IMG/VR virus record: IMGVR_UViG_3300030390_000339
Location: 1 to 28,812 of that record
Reading direction: 5' to 3' (one strand)
Length of the DNA stretch: 28,812 bases
Source of the DNA: a virus
In this document: piece by piece, positions 1 through 6,138 of the stretch
Layout: every line of letters begins with the position of its first letter
Numbering within the stretch: the first letter of the stretch is position 1
Program-made: the position numbers and the translations under genes
The notes under the pieces: generated by a model
Told to the model about the DNA's origin: nothing
The model's input: only the letters and a program-made list of their open reading frames with translations
The model's database searches: none

Positions 1-288
1 GGTAACAGCGATGTAGTATATAACGTACATTGGTCTGTATTAGCAACGTCTGACCAAAAAGACTCAAAAGATGAGTTTTACTATGCTGGTGTATATGGAA
101 CTCAATCAGTCCCAGCACCAGAAGGAACTTTTATTCCTTTTGCAGACTTAACAGAGGCTGACGTAGAAGCTTGGACTAAGGCAGCAATGGGTGACGAAGA
201 GGTAGCGTCTTTATACGCTGGTTTAGATGCACAAATTGAGGCAGAGATAAATCCAACGTCAGTACAAATGGAAATTGGTGGCCAGTAG
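1..288 (+). CDS. Virion-region protein, 3' part (5' end cut by window)
   Basis: Open in frame 1 from the first base to a TAG at 286-288, giving 95 residues. The text reads GNSDVVYNVHWSV near the window edge and ends NPTSVQMEIGGQ. I recognise the general pattern of a small protein common in marine tailed phages, often next to tail fibre genes, that begins MAQ-x-YKW and carries a VVYxVHW strand; its function is not known to me. The matching N-terminal start, MAQSYKWNCKTVD, is found at the other end of this window (28773-28812). The two pieces probably belong to one gene split by the way the contig was opened. No catalytic motif or membrane segment is visible. Confidence 0.8.
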   Translation, partial: GNSDVVYNVHWSVLATSDQKDSKDEFYYAGVYGTQSVPAPEGTFIPFADLTEADVEAWTKAAMGDEEVASLYAGLDAQIEAEINPTSVQMEIGGQ

Positions 289-340
289 AATAATAATAAA
301 TTAATTTTGTATATTTAAGCAAACTTAAAAAATATATATT

Positions 341-484
341 ATGACAATTACTAAAGAACAAATCCAAAAGGTAAATCAAGTTATTAACTCACTGCCTATA
401 GCTTATTTAGCACAGGCTCAAGAGATTGTAAAAATCTTAAACGAGTCTATTCCTAAAGAAGACGAGGCAGAAAACAACGAATAA
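341..484 (+). CDS. Hypothetical 47-aa acidic-tailed protein
   Basis: ATG at 341 follows an A/T-rich leader. The protein starts MTITKEQIQKVNQ and ends in a very acidic tail (PKEDEAENNE). The middle is predicted helical (INSLPIAYLAQAQEIVKILNES). The stop at 482-484 abuts the ATG of the next gene at 485, so the two are probably translated together. A TATATTT box at 309-315 could be the -7 part of a Bacteroidota-type promoter, but I see no convincing -33 box. Function unknown. Confidence 0.6.
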   Translation: MTITKEQIQKVNQVINSLPIAYLAQAQEIVKILNESIPKEDEAENNE

Positions 485-631
485 ATGATAAAAGCGTTAA
501 GAAAATTAGCAGATTTTTTAGAACAGGAACGATGTCACTTTGTAGACAGTTATAATTCTATATGTGAGAAATTAAAAATAACTAAGGACCTTAACTGTGA
601 AAATTGTTTATGCGAAAAATCAATAAAATAA
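485..631 (+). CDS. Hypothetical 48-aa Cys-containing protein
   Basis: ATG at 485 directly follows the previous stop codon. The product is a short basic, partly helical protein (MIKALRKLADFLEQE) with five cysteines, three of them near the C-terminus (DLNCENCLCEK), which could form a metal site. It overlaps the amidase gene by 22 bases in another frame, as is common in this tightly packed genome. I do not recognise a family. The coupling with the upstream small gene and the downstream endolysin suggests expression with the lysis genes. Confidence 0.55.
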   Translation: MIKALRKLADFLEQERCHFVDSYNSICEKLKITKDLNCENCLCEKSIK

Positions 632-1029
632 TAATACATTGTACCGCTACGCCTGAAGGTAGAGACGTTAGTCTAAAAGAAGTTAGACAATGGCATACTA
701 AAGAGCGAGGCTGGTCCGATATAGGTTATCATTTTTTAGTTTTATTAGACGGGTCGGTCGAAGAGGGTCGGCCCCTAGAACGTACTGGTGCGCATACTAA
801 AGGCCATAACTGGGACTCTATAGGCATAGCTTACGTTGGTGGTTTAGATACTGAAATGAATCCTAAAGACACTAGGAATGATAAACAAAAAGATTCTTTA
901 GTCGACTTACTTTGTCAGCTAAAAGACGCTTACGGTGGTGTTATATACGGCCACAACAATTATAGCACTAAGGCTTGTCCAGGCTTTGACGCTAAAAAAG
1001 AATACGATAATATTTCAACTAGGTATTAA
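610..1029 (+). CDS. N-acetylmuramoyl-L-alanine amidase endolysin
   Basis: This 139-residue single-domain protein matches the Amidase_2 / T7 lysozyme family, Zn-dependent enzymes that cut the bond between muramic acid and L-alanine in peptidoglycan. Zinc ligands are visible as H10 (IIIHCTATPEG), H115 (YGHNN) and C123 (TKACPGFD), with the 8-residue H-to-C spacing of T7 lysozyme. Y40 (GWSDIGYHF) and K121 match its catalytic Tyr and Lys. I chose ATG 610 because a TTG at 604 adds only two residues. There is no signal peptide, so export should need a holin, and one lies just downstream. The stop overlaps the next start (TAATG). Length is close to T7 lysozyme, with no separate binding domain. Confidence 0.93.
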   Translation: MRKINKIIIHCTATPEGRDVSLKEVRQWHTKERGWSDIGYHFLVLLDGSVEEGRPLERTGAHTKGHNWDSIGIAYVGGLDTEMNPKDTRNDKQKDSLVDLLCQLKDAYGGVIYGHNNYSTKACPGFDAKKEYDNISTRY

Positions 1030-1181
1030 TGGATAAGTACGACTTTACTATATTGGAACGTTTTACTACTGGACCAGTATTAGGGTTTTCGTATTACGAG
1101 CCTGACCCAGTCGGTGAATTTAATTACTACGAAATTGATATATACCTAATCTTTATACAACTAAGAATCCGCTGGGAATGA
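1029..1181 (+). CDS. Hypothetical 50-aa protein in lysis cassette
   Basis: The start overlaps the amidase stop (TAATG) and the stop overlaps the holin start (ATGA), so it sits translationally coupled between the two lysis genes. The product is rich in aromatic residues (GFSYYEPDPVGEFNYYEIDIYLIFIQLRIRW, quoted in part: YYEPDP, IDIYLIFIQ). The C-terminal third is hydrophobic but short and looks more like a beta strand than a transmembrane helix. I recognise no family. Its position suggests a lysis-related or simply coupled small protein. Confidence 0.6.
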   Translation: MDKYDFTILERFTTGPVLGFSYYEPDPVGEFNYYEIDIYLIFIQLRIRWE

Positions 1182-1573
1182 AAAAAATACTAGACTTTTT
1201 AAGTAGCAATGTTTTTAAGGGTGTTAGCGACTTACTAGACGATTTAATTACCAATGACGAAGAGAGGCTAGACGCAAAGCGTAAAATCTTTGAAACGCTT
1301 AAACAACGAGAGTTAGAGTTACAGAGAATGCAAGCCGATGTTATAATAGCCGAGGCTCAAGGTAACTGGTTACAACGTTCCTGGCGTCCTATATTAATGC
1401 TAGCGTTTGGCTTTATAGTTGTTTACTGTAAATTTATAGGTCCGCTATTTGATTTAAGAATTCCTGTATTAGAAGACGAGTTTTGGAATCTACTGCAAAT
1501 AGGCATAGGAGGCTATGTAATAGGCCGTACAGGCGAGAAGATAGCTAGAGAGTACGCTAGTACCAAAAAGTAG
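1178..1573 (+). CDS. 3TM-type holin
   Basis: This 131-residue protein has an amphipathic charged N-terminal half (about 1-66, with a KQRELELQRMQADVIIAEAQ helix). A WLQRSWRP junction follows, then hydrophobic segments at about 70-89 (ILMLAFGFIVVYCKF) and 103-117. The C-terminus is basic (STKK). Charged helix, then W-x-x-R-x-x-RP, then membrane hairpin is the pattern I know from the Holin_3TMs family of phage and gene-transfer-agent holins. It would open the inner membrane to let the signal-less amidase at 610-1029 reach the cell wall. The start overlaps the preceding stop (ATGA). Confidence 0.85.
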   Translation: MKKILDFLSSNVFKGVSDLLDDLITNDEERLDAKRKIFETLKQRELELQRMQADVIIAEAQGNWLQRSWRPILMLAFGFIVVYCKFIGPLFDLRIPVLEDEFWNLLQIGIGGYVIGRTGEKIAREYASTKK

Positions 1574-1611
1574 TTTAAGTGTCTTAAAAACGCTTATAAG
1601 CCCTTTATAGT

Positions 1612-1695
1612 AGTCTAGTTAATATATCTAGTCTATTAGTAGATGTATATAGTATTCTAGTATATATCTAAGTCTAGTTATTATAACTAGTCTAT
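1612..1695. repeat. Two 25-bp palindromic direct repeats
   Basis: Copies lie at 1612-1636 and 1671-1695, starting 59 bp apart, and differ at two positions (11 and 16). Each begins AGTCTAGTTA and ends CTAGTCTAT. The second copy contains a perfect 17-nt palindrome, CTAGTTATTATAACTAG, at 1674-1690. The block lies in the 176-bp gap between the lysis genes and the early genes. Two spaced palindromes are typical of operator or replication-initiator sites; which one applies here is inference. Confidence 0.75.
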
Positions 1696-1749
1696 AATAG
1701 TAAAAAATACATAAATTTTATTAACTTACAAAATAAAAATATATATTTT

Positions 1750-1983
1750 ATGGATTTAGAATTTCAAGTGCTTAAAATTGTAGGTTATAAAACCTGGTCG
1801 GATAGAAAAAAAATAGATGCTATGCTAGAGTTAGATTGTATAAATTATACTAACCTAGGTAAAGACTCTTTACAAAAGGAAAAGGACTTAGTTAAAAAAC
1901 AAAGTAGATTTATATATCGAGCTATAAAAACTATAGACGAATCTTTAGGCAATTCTTTATACAAGGCCAGAGATAAAAAATGA
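1750..1983 (+). CDS. Hypothetical 77-aa protein, first gene of early region
   Basis: ATG at 1750 lies 55 bp after the 25-bp repeat block, behind an A/T-rich leader. The product is basic and helical (MDLEFQVLKIVGYKTWSDRK ... KKQSRFIYRAIKTIDESLG). The opening has a look of small helix-turn-helix or phage regulatory proteins (KTWSDRKKIDAML), but no certain motif is present. It overlaps the NinG-like gene by four bases (ATGA), so the two are co-translated. A role as binder of the adjacent repeats is possible by position only. Confidence 0.7.
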   Translation: MDLEFQVLKIVGYKTWSDRKKIDAMLELDCINYTNLGKDSLQKEKDLVKKQSRFIYRAIKTIDESLGNSLYKARDKK

Positions 1984-2375
1984 GAAAACCAACCCGTAAG
2001 TCACTTATAAAAAAGCTAGATACAATCTTTAGCGAATACGTTAGACGTAGTCACGCCGATAAGAATGGAATAGTAAAATGTTACACTTGCGAGAAAAAAG
2101 CATACTGGAAAGGCAAGGGAATGCAAAACGGACACTTTATCTCTAGAGCCTCTAGAATACTACGTTGGTCGCCTGAAAACTGTCGTCCGCAGTGTTACGC
2201 TTGTAATTGTATGCGTTACGGCCAAAACTATATATTCGCTATGAATCTTAATAAAGAGTTTGGTTACGATATAGCAGACGAGCTTTTACAAAAGTCTAGA
2301 GAAACTATAAAACAAGCTGACTTTGAATTAATAGAATTAATAGACCATTATACAGATTTAGTTAATAAATTATAG
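1980..2375 (+). CDS. ninG: NinG/Rap-like HNH recombination nuclease
   Basis: This 131-residue protein matches the lambda NinG (Rap) pattern. It has a basic N-terminal helix and a zinc knuckle C34-x2-C37 (KCYTCEKK). A GHFISRAS motif follows, with H52 as the probable first HNH histidine. Next is NCRPQCYACNCMRYG, with C72 and C75 closing the zinc site, then a helical C-terminus. NinG-family proteins act on branched recombination intermediates in phage DNA metabolism. Its neighbours (single-stranded-DNA-protein-like genes, helicase, exonuclease) fit a role in replication and recombination. The start overlaps the previous stop (ATGA). Confidence 0.87.
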   Translation: MRKPTRKSLIKKLDTIFSEYVRRSHADKNGIVKCYTCEKKAYWKGKGMQNGHFISRASRILRWSPENCRPQCYACNCMRYGQNYIFAMNLNKEFGYDIADELLQKSRETIKQADFELIELIDHYTDLVNKL

Positions 2376-2383
2376 TATATTTG
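2376..2383 (+). promoter_or_regulatory. TAnnTTTG-like -7 box after ninG
   Basis: TATATTTG begins on the base after the ninG stop codon and matches the Bacteroidota -7 consensus TAnnTTTG exactly. No clear TTTG -33 box is seen at the expected distance, so the call is tentative. A terminator-like hairpin lies about 40 nt downstream. Confidence 0.4.
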
Positions 2384-2417
2384 AGAGCGGTTAACCTGTT
2401 TTCATATCGTAAACTCT

Positions 2418-2449
2418 AGGGGTTTTAGTTTTATACTTAGCCCCTTTTG
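2418..2449 (+). terminator. Hairpin terminator after ninG
   Basis: AGGGGTT (2418-2424) can pair with AGCCCCT (2439-2445), seven pairs with one G-U, with a 14-nt loop. TTTT follows directly and more T-rich sequence after it. It lies in the 154-bp gap between ninG and the next small gene. Confidence 0.6.
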
Positions 2450-2480
2450 TTGTTTTATATAAAAAAAGTTTTAACAATTA

Positions 2481-2513
2481 TTGTGATTTATTAACAATAT
2501 TTTTATATATTTG
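2481..2513 (+). promoter_or_regulatory. Bacteroidota-type promoter candidate
   Basis: TATATTTG at 2506-2513 matches TAnnTTTG exactly. TTGTG at 2481-2485 can serve as a -33 box about 20 nt upstream. It follows the terminator at 2418-2449 and precedes the small gene at 2530, so it is well placed to drive the run of genes up to the tandem terminators near 3629-3709. Confidence 0.55.
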
Positions 2514-2529
2514 GAAAAACGATAACGAT

Positions 2530-2694
2530 ATGACTTACTGCGAAGACCTTAACCGAATGCTTAGATACTCAGTCGAAGCTTTACAAAAAGAAAACAACGA
2601 TTTAAAAAAGACTAACCTAGAGTTAATTAACAAACTAGAAGAGGTTGAATCTAAGCTTGACGTAGTTTACAATCTTGAGTTAAAAGAATATTAA
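2530..2694 (+). CDS. Hypothetical 54-aa coiled-coil protein
   Basis: ATG at 2530 lies 17 bp after the TATATTTG box of a probable promoter. The sequence is a heptad-like helix (LNRMLRYSVEALQKEN, then DLKKTNLELINKLEEVESK) ending in LKEY, typical of a short coiled coil that would dimerise. No family is recognised. It heads the cluster of single-stranded-DNA-protein-like genes and may be a small accessory protein of replication, but this rests on position only. Confidence 0.65.
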   Translation: MTYCEDLNRMLRYSVEALQKENNDLKKTNLELINKLEEVESKLDVVYNLELKEY

Positions 2695-2711
2695 TAATCA
2701 AACATTTATTT

Positions 2712-2939
2712 ATGAATCAAATTTACAAAGGCAAAATCACTGCTATTGTGCCAGACGGCAAATGGACCGAGTTTAACAAATTTAAAGTCTCTATAGAAAA
2801 CGAAGACAAAGAAATTGGCGAATTTAACTTTTTATCTAGAGGTCTATTTAAAAAAGCTATTGGCGAAGACGTAGAGTACGAAATTAAAAATCCTACTTAC
2901 AACTCAGCAAAATTACATTATAAACCATTTAATAACTAA
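2712..2939 (+). CDS. OB-fold-like early protein, short paralog
   Basis: The 75-residue product reads GKITAIVPDGKWTEFNKFKVSIEN, here quoted in part as GKITAIVPDGKW and FNKFKVSIE. Alternating strands follow (GEFNFLSRGLFKKAIGEDVEYEI) and a final NPTYNSAKLHY. It is clearly related to the N-terminal half of the next gene: G-K-I-x3-x-P-x-G-x-W, then KFKV/KYKV, FNFLSRG/YTFFAKG, GEDVEYE/GETIAYE and Y-x-x-AK/AR. The small all-beta pattern resembles an OB fold, which would suit nucleic-acid binding. I do not recognise a named family. No tail or catalytic residues are visible. Confidence 0.75.
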   Translation: MNQIYKGKITAIVPDGKWTEFNKFKVSIENEDKEIGEFNFLSRGLFKKAIGEDVEYEIKNPTYNSAKLHYKPFNN

Positions 2940-2952
2940 AAACACTTACTTT

Positions 2953-3324
2953 ATGAAAACAGGCAAGATTAAACACATTGACCCTAATGGTCTTTGGAAC
3001 GGATTAACAAAATACAAAGTTACATTTGCAGACGGCGCACAATATACGTTTTTTGCTAAAGGTAATTTCAAATTTAATATTGGTGAAACTATAGCTTATG
3101 AGGTTACAAACCAGGAATACAAAAACGCTAGAATACCACAAGACCAATACAAAGAAGAGGTAGTTGAAGAGGCTAATACAAAGCCAGTATATTTTGACAA
3201 AAACGATTTAATTATTAGACAGACTTGTGTAAAGGCCTCGTCTGAATTAAACGCTGGTAAAGGTACTGACGTAGTACAAGTCTTATTAGACGCTGAAACA
3301 ATGTATAACTGGATAAAACAATAA
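2953..3324 (+). CDS. OB-fold-like early protein with C-terminal helix domain
   Basis: Residues 1-60 repeat the fold of the preceding gene (GKIKHIDPNGLW, KYKVTFADG, FFAKGNFKFNIGETIAYEV, NARI). After an acidic linker (about 66-77) comes a domain with IIRQTCVKASSELNAGKG and AETMYNWIK. I associate this I-x-RQ-x2-x-KAA-like, W-I ending with phage single-stranded-DNA-binding or annealing-associated proteins, though without a search this is recollection. It stops one base before the next gene. A tandem duplication followed by gain of a C-terminal domain, or loss of it in the shorter copy, is a fair reading. The likely role is binding DNA during replication and recombination. Confidence 0.75.
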   Translation: MKTGKIKHIDPNGLWNGLTKYKVTFADGAQYTFFAKGNFKFNIGETIAYEVTNQEYKNARIPQDQYKEEVVEEANTKPVYFDKNDLIIRQTCVKASSELNAGKGTDVVQVLLDAETMYNWIKQ

Positions 3325-3325
3325 T

Positions 3326-3622
3326 ATGGAAAAGAAATACGAATTTGTAAACGACTTTGTTAATTGCGTAATACCTAAACACAACGAGAGAGATTTTGTC
3401 TATTTAGACTTGCATATTAAATTAACAGAGTTTGAAGACTTTGTAGCGAAGTATAAAGAACACATAAATAAAAACAACGGCTTTTTAAGTATCTCAATTA
3501 ATAAAGCTAAAAAGGACCCGAATAAATTATATACTAACTTTAGTCGTAAAGTAGAGGTTAGTAATGAGAAAATAGTAACACATAAAGAGCAAATGCCAGA
3601 TAGAGACGGCCTACCTTTTTAA
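3326..3622 (+). CDS. Early protein with SSB-like C-terminal tip
   Basis: This 98-residue protein has a mixed alpha/beta body (FVYLDLHIKLTEFEDFVAKY, GFLSISINKAKK, NKLYTNFSRKVEV). It ends QMPDRDGLPF. A flexible end carrying acidic residues and finishing in Pro-Phe is the hallmark of SSB proteins, whose DDxIPF-like tip recruits other replication proteins. I did not recognise a standard SSB OB fold, so I call it an SSB-like candidate. It starts one base after the previous gene and is followed by two tandem terminators, closing the transcription unit. Confidence 0.7.
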   Translation: MEKKYEFVNDFVNCVIPKHNERDFVYLDLHIKLTEFEDFVAKYKEHINKNNGFLSISINKAKKDPNKLYTNFSRKVEVSNEKIVTHKEQMPDRDGLPF

Positions 3623-3628
3623 TAATTA

Positions 3629-3676
3629 GGGGGGTGGTTATATAAATAATTTGGGTTAAATCCACTCCCTTTTTTA
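3629..3676 (+). terminator. Terminator 1 after SSB-like cluster
   Basis: GGGGGTGG (3630-3637) pairs with CCACTCCC (3662-3669), eight pairs with one G-U. The loop is 24 nt and A/T-rich, and a T-run follows (3670-3675). Confidence 0.65.
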
Positions 3677-3680
3677 TTTT

Positions 3681-3709
3681 AGGATAGTTAATAGCTATCC
3701 TTTTTTTTT
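3681..3709 (+). terminator. Terminator 2, strong, in tandem
   Basis: AGGATAG (3681-3687) pairs perfectly with CTATCCT (3695-3701). The 7-nt loop is followed by an uninterrupted T-run to 3709. It starts 5 nt after the first hairpin's T-run and ends 30 nt before the helicase gene. Confidence 0.85.
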
Positions 3710-3739
3710 ACTATATTACTAATCTTAAAACTTTACGAT

Positions 3740-4648
3740 ATGTTTGTCGACTTCAATAAGCAAATAGAAACCATACACAAAATTAGGACTGGTGAGATTA
3801 AAACAGGCCTTAAGCTAGGCGTACCAGAGTTAGATACACATTTCGTTTTAAAACCTTCAGACCTCAACTTATTTCTAGGCCACGCCAACGTTGGTAAAAC
3901 GTCACTAGTATTATTTATGATGCTTTGCTATAGTGTCAGACATAACTCCAAATGGCTTATATACAGCTCAGAGAATGAGCCTTACGAATTAATTAGAAAA
4001 CTACTAGAGTATTTAGTAGAAGAGCCTATAAATAGAATTATACCAAACGACTTTAACAAAGGCATAGATTTTATAAAAAAGCATTTTAAATTTATATCTA
4101 ACGAGAGACTTTATACATACAAAGAATTAATAGACGTAGCTGAAAAGGCTAAGGTAGGATTTAAGTATAACGGTTTCTTAATAGACCCGTATAATAGTTT
4201 AGCTAAAGATAGAGAAACGTCTAAGGCTTTAGGTATGCACGAATACGACTACGAGGTCTTAAGCCAGTTTAGAATGTTTTGCCAGCGTAATAAAGTTTCT
4301 TTATGGTTATGCGCCCACGCTAACACCGAAGCCCTTAGAAGAGTCTATAAGGCACCCCACGAATACCAAGGCTATCCGATGGTCTGCGAGTCAAGCTCTA
4401 TAGAGGGTGGTGGTAAGTTTGTTAATAGATGTGATTCCTTTGCTGTAGTTCACAGATTTATACAACACCCTACAGAGTTTATGTATTCATTTCTACATAT
4501 AAAAAAGATTAAGTCAATAGAGACAGGCGGACGATGTACAAGTTTAGATGCGCCAGTAAAGATGCGAGCGCTTATTAACAACGTAGGTTATTCTATTAAC
4601 AACGAAAGCATAGTTAAAATTCTTAAAAGAGCCAACGCCCCGTTTTAG
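3740..4648 (+). CDS. RecA-fold replicative helicase (DnaB/Twinkle-like)
   Basis: The 302-residue protein is a single RecA-fold motor domain. Walker A is GHANVGKT (47-54), with a following Glu in YSSENEP (E78). Walker B is FLIDPYN (about 146-152, D149), and an H-motif strand follows in LWLCAHANTE (H193). Order and spacing match DnaB, T7 gp4 C-terminal and Twinkle-type hexameric helicases. It lacks the N-terminal primase or DnaB-N domain, and no separate primase gene is seen, so priming is probably left to the host. It would unwind the fork for phage replication. It begins a new unit after tandem terminators, and its C-terminus also ends in Pro-Phe. Confidence 0.85.
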   Translation: MFVDFNKQIETIHKIRTGEIKTGLKLGVPELDTHFVLKPSDLNLFLGHANVGKTSLVLFMMLCYSVRHNSKWLIYSSENEPYELIRKLLEYLVEEPINRIIPNDFNKGIDFIKKHFKFISNERLYTYKELIDVAEKAKVGFKYNGFLIDPYNSLAKDRETSKALGMHEYDYEVLSQFRMFCQRNKVSLWLCAHANTEALRRVYKAPHEYQGYPMVCESSSIEGGGKFVNRCDSFAVVHRFIQHPTEFMYSFLHIKKIKSIETGGRCTSLDAPVKMRALINNVGYSINNESIVKILKRANAPF

Positions 4649-4676
4649 AATAGCATAATTTTTGTAGCTTGTAAGG

Positions 4677-5288
4677 GTGGACATTTTAGAACTCTTATAT
4701 AAAAAACACAATAATTGGTTGCAGATTACCGAATCACTAGGCGTCAATCCTGAGACAGCTAAAGACATAGTATCGGAATTATATTTTAAAATCAAATTAC
4801 ATTTAGAAGAAAATAAGGACCAGTCGATTATGTATAATAACGATGAGGTTAACTATTACTTTATATATGTGACTATTAGAAACCTGGTCTTCGACTTAAA
4901 GCGTAGAGAAAAAAACATAAAGTTTGTTAGCTTAGATACTAGAGAGGACCTATCCGAAGACTTAGAATATAAAGAATGGTATAACCAGGAGTTTAACGAC
5001 AGTGACGAATACTTAAAACACAAAGTTATAAACGACTGGTACGAAAACGACAACTACTTACAAATGCTAGAAGACGCTAACCTACTAGACAACTTTAGCC
5101 AGGACAAAATGAAAGTCTATTATATGAGACGTATATTTAAAGAAGTCTTTTTAGATAAAACCAAAGTAAGCGTATTGTCCAGGAATACAAATATTACTTA
5201 TTGGAGTTTAAGAAATACCATAAAAAATATAAAAAAACAAATAAAAGAAGACTATGAATTTAGGCGACATATTAGAGACGATTTTTAA
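4677..5288 (+). CDS. ECF sigma factor-like protein
   Basis: This 203-residue protein uses a GTG start (4677). Residues 28-80 resemble sigma region 2: AKDIVSELYFKI, like the DIVQEVFLKL helix, then YVTIRNLVFDLKRREKN, like the IARNLALDYLRR helix that recognises the -10 element. After an acidic linker (about 89-125), residues 142-192 resemble region 4: KMKVYYMRRIF, then SVLSRNTNITYWSLRNTIKN as a helix-turn-helix. Length and two-domain build fit an ECF (group 4) sigma factor. Such a protein would redirect host RNA polymerase to phage promoters. The CAAAT/CGTTATATA motif upstream of late genes is a natural target. The overall family match is good but divergent, and a non-sigma HTH protein remains possible. 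Confidence 0.7.
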   Translation: MDILELLYKKHNNWLQITESLGVNPETAKDIVSELYFKIKLHLEENKDQSIMYNNDEVNYYFIYVTIRNLVFDLKRREKNIKFVSLDTREDLSEDLEYKEWYNQEFNDSDEYLKHKVINDWYENDNYLQMLEDANLLDNFSQDKMKVYYMRRIFKEVFLDKTKVSVLSRNTNITYWSLRNTIKNIKKQIKEDYEFRRHIRDDF

Positions 5289-5424
5289 AAAGACTGGCAT
5301 TAAGTGGTTAGTAGAAAAAATAGTAATAGATATACTAGGGTATAAATCTTGCGGTTGCGAGCGCAGAAAAAAAGTGTTAAACGATATAAGAATATTTAGA
5401 ACTGAAAAAGATGAAATTAAATAA
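5254..5424 (+). CDS. Small CGC-motif phage protein (56 aa)
   Basis: The ATG at 5254 lies inside the end of the sigma-like gene in another frame. The sequence opens MNLGDILETIFKKTGIKWLV and carries SCGCERRKKVLNDI. The GD-I-x-E-x-I-x-K-x-TGIK start joined to a C-G-C-x-x-R-x-x-x-LN motif recurs, as I remember, in small proteins of flavobacterial phages of unknown function. The two cysteines could bind metal with partners or in a dimer. It overlaps the next gene by 14 bases, which starts in yet another frame. Function unknown. Confidence 0.75.
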   Translation: MNLGDILETIFKKTGIKWLVEKIVIDILGYKSCGCERRKKVLNDIRIFRTEKDEIK

Positions 5425-5614
5425 AAAAGATTATAAGTACTGGACTAAATTTAGAGACGCAAAAAAGTCTACTATAACTAAAGAAGAGCTAAACGAGATT
5501 TCGGTTTTACATTCACATTATTTTAAGCATAAATTTGTATTGCCTTGTACCTGTAATCCTAAGCAAATTCAAAGTTGGGTAAACGAGATTAATACTTTAT
5601 ATCTAGAGTCATAA
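5411..5614 (+). CDS. Small C-x-C hypothetical protein (67 aa)
   Basis: ATG at 5411 overlaps the preceding gene. The product is basic at its N-terminus (MKLNKKDYKYWTKFRDAKK), then helical, and ends LPCTCNPKQIQSWVNEINTLY. It carries a C-T-C pair, like the C-G-C of its neighbour, so the two coupled small proteins could share a metal or form a complex; this is inference. The stop overlaps the next start (TAATG). I do not recognise a function. Confidence 0.7.
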   Translation: MKLNKKDYKYWTKFRDAKKSTITKEELNEISVLHSHYFKHKFVLPCTCNPKQIQSWVNEINTLYLES

Positions 5615-6078
5615 TGGATATAGAAAAAACTACTAAGTGGGAAAAGGCCGTAGTAAAAATATTAAATCTAGACGGTTGGCAGTTAAAACATATAGGCGGT
5701 ACTAGTAGATATGACGCTAAGGGCCTAACCCCTAAAGGTTACCCAGCGGTTATTGAAATGAAGTTTAGAAATAAGTATTATGAAAATAAGCTAATAGAAA
5801 AAAAGAAATACGATGCGCTTATGAATTTGCCTAATGACGTAGTTAAGCTATATTTTGTAGCAGACTCAAAAGGTAACTATTTGTTTTGGTTAAATAATAT
5901 GACGCTTCCGCCTTTAGAAATTGTCTTAGCTGGTAAAACTACTTATTGGGGTGGTGATAAAGAATCTAAAGAAGTTTACTATTTACCAGAGTCTAAAGCT
6001 TCTATAGTCTCAGTAAACACCAAAGACCCAGAGCCAGGTCCCTGGACAGAATATTTTGCCAATAGAAAAAAATCTTAA
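5614..6078 (+). CDS. PD-(D/E)XK nuclease-fold protein
   Basis: The 154-residue product has the core of a PD-(D/E)XK nuclease. A helix (WEKAVVKILNLDGWQ) leads into GGTSRYDAKG with D34. Thirteen residues later comes the strand VIEMKFR, with E48 and K50. A helix (YENKLIEKKKYDAL) and a further strand (VVKLYFVAD) follow. This order suits a small endonuclease or Holliday-junction-resolvase-like enzyme acting on phage replication or recombination intermediates. It could also be a nuclease of VRR type. It is coupled to the upstream small gene (TAATG) and followed by a probable promoter. The D, E and K are seen; the exact substrate is not. Confidence 0.65.
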   Translation: MDIEKTTKWEKAVVKILNLDGWQLKHIGGTSRYDAKGLTPKGYPAVIEMKFRNKYYENKLIEKKKYDALMNLPNDVVKLYFVADSKGNYLFWLNNMTLPPLEIVLAGKTTYWGGDKESKEVYYLPESKASIVSVNTKDPEPGPWTEYFANRKKS

Positions 6079-6086
6079 TAAGATGC

Positions 6087-6117
6087 TTTAGTTATTAACA
6101 TTTTGTCGTATATTGTG
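6087..6117 (+). promoter_or_regulatory. Bacteroidota-type promoter candidate
   Basis: TTTA at 6087-6090 and TATATTGTG at 6109-6117, about 18 nt apart, resemble the -33 and -7 boxes of Bacteroidota promoters with mismatches. They lie in the 60-bp gap before the gene at 6139. Confidence 0.4.
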
Positions 6118-6138
6118 TAAAAACAAACAACATACAAT

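Noticed and set aside
4544-5053. Two reverse-strand frames (4544-4795, 4856-5053)
   Set aside because: They are antisense to the end of the helicase gene and to the sigma-like gene, and show no recognisable features.
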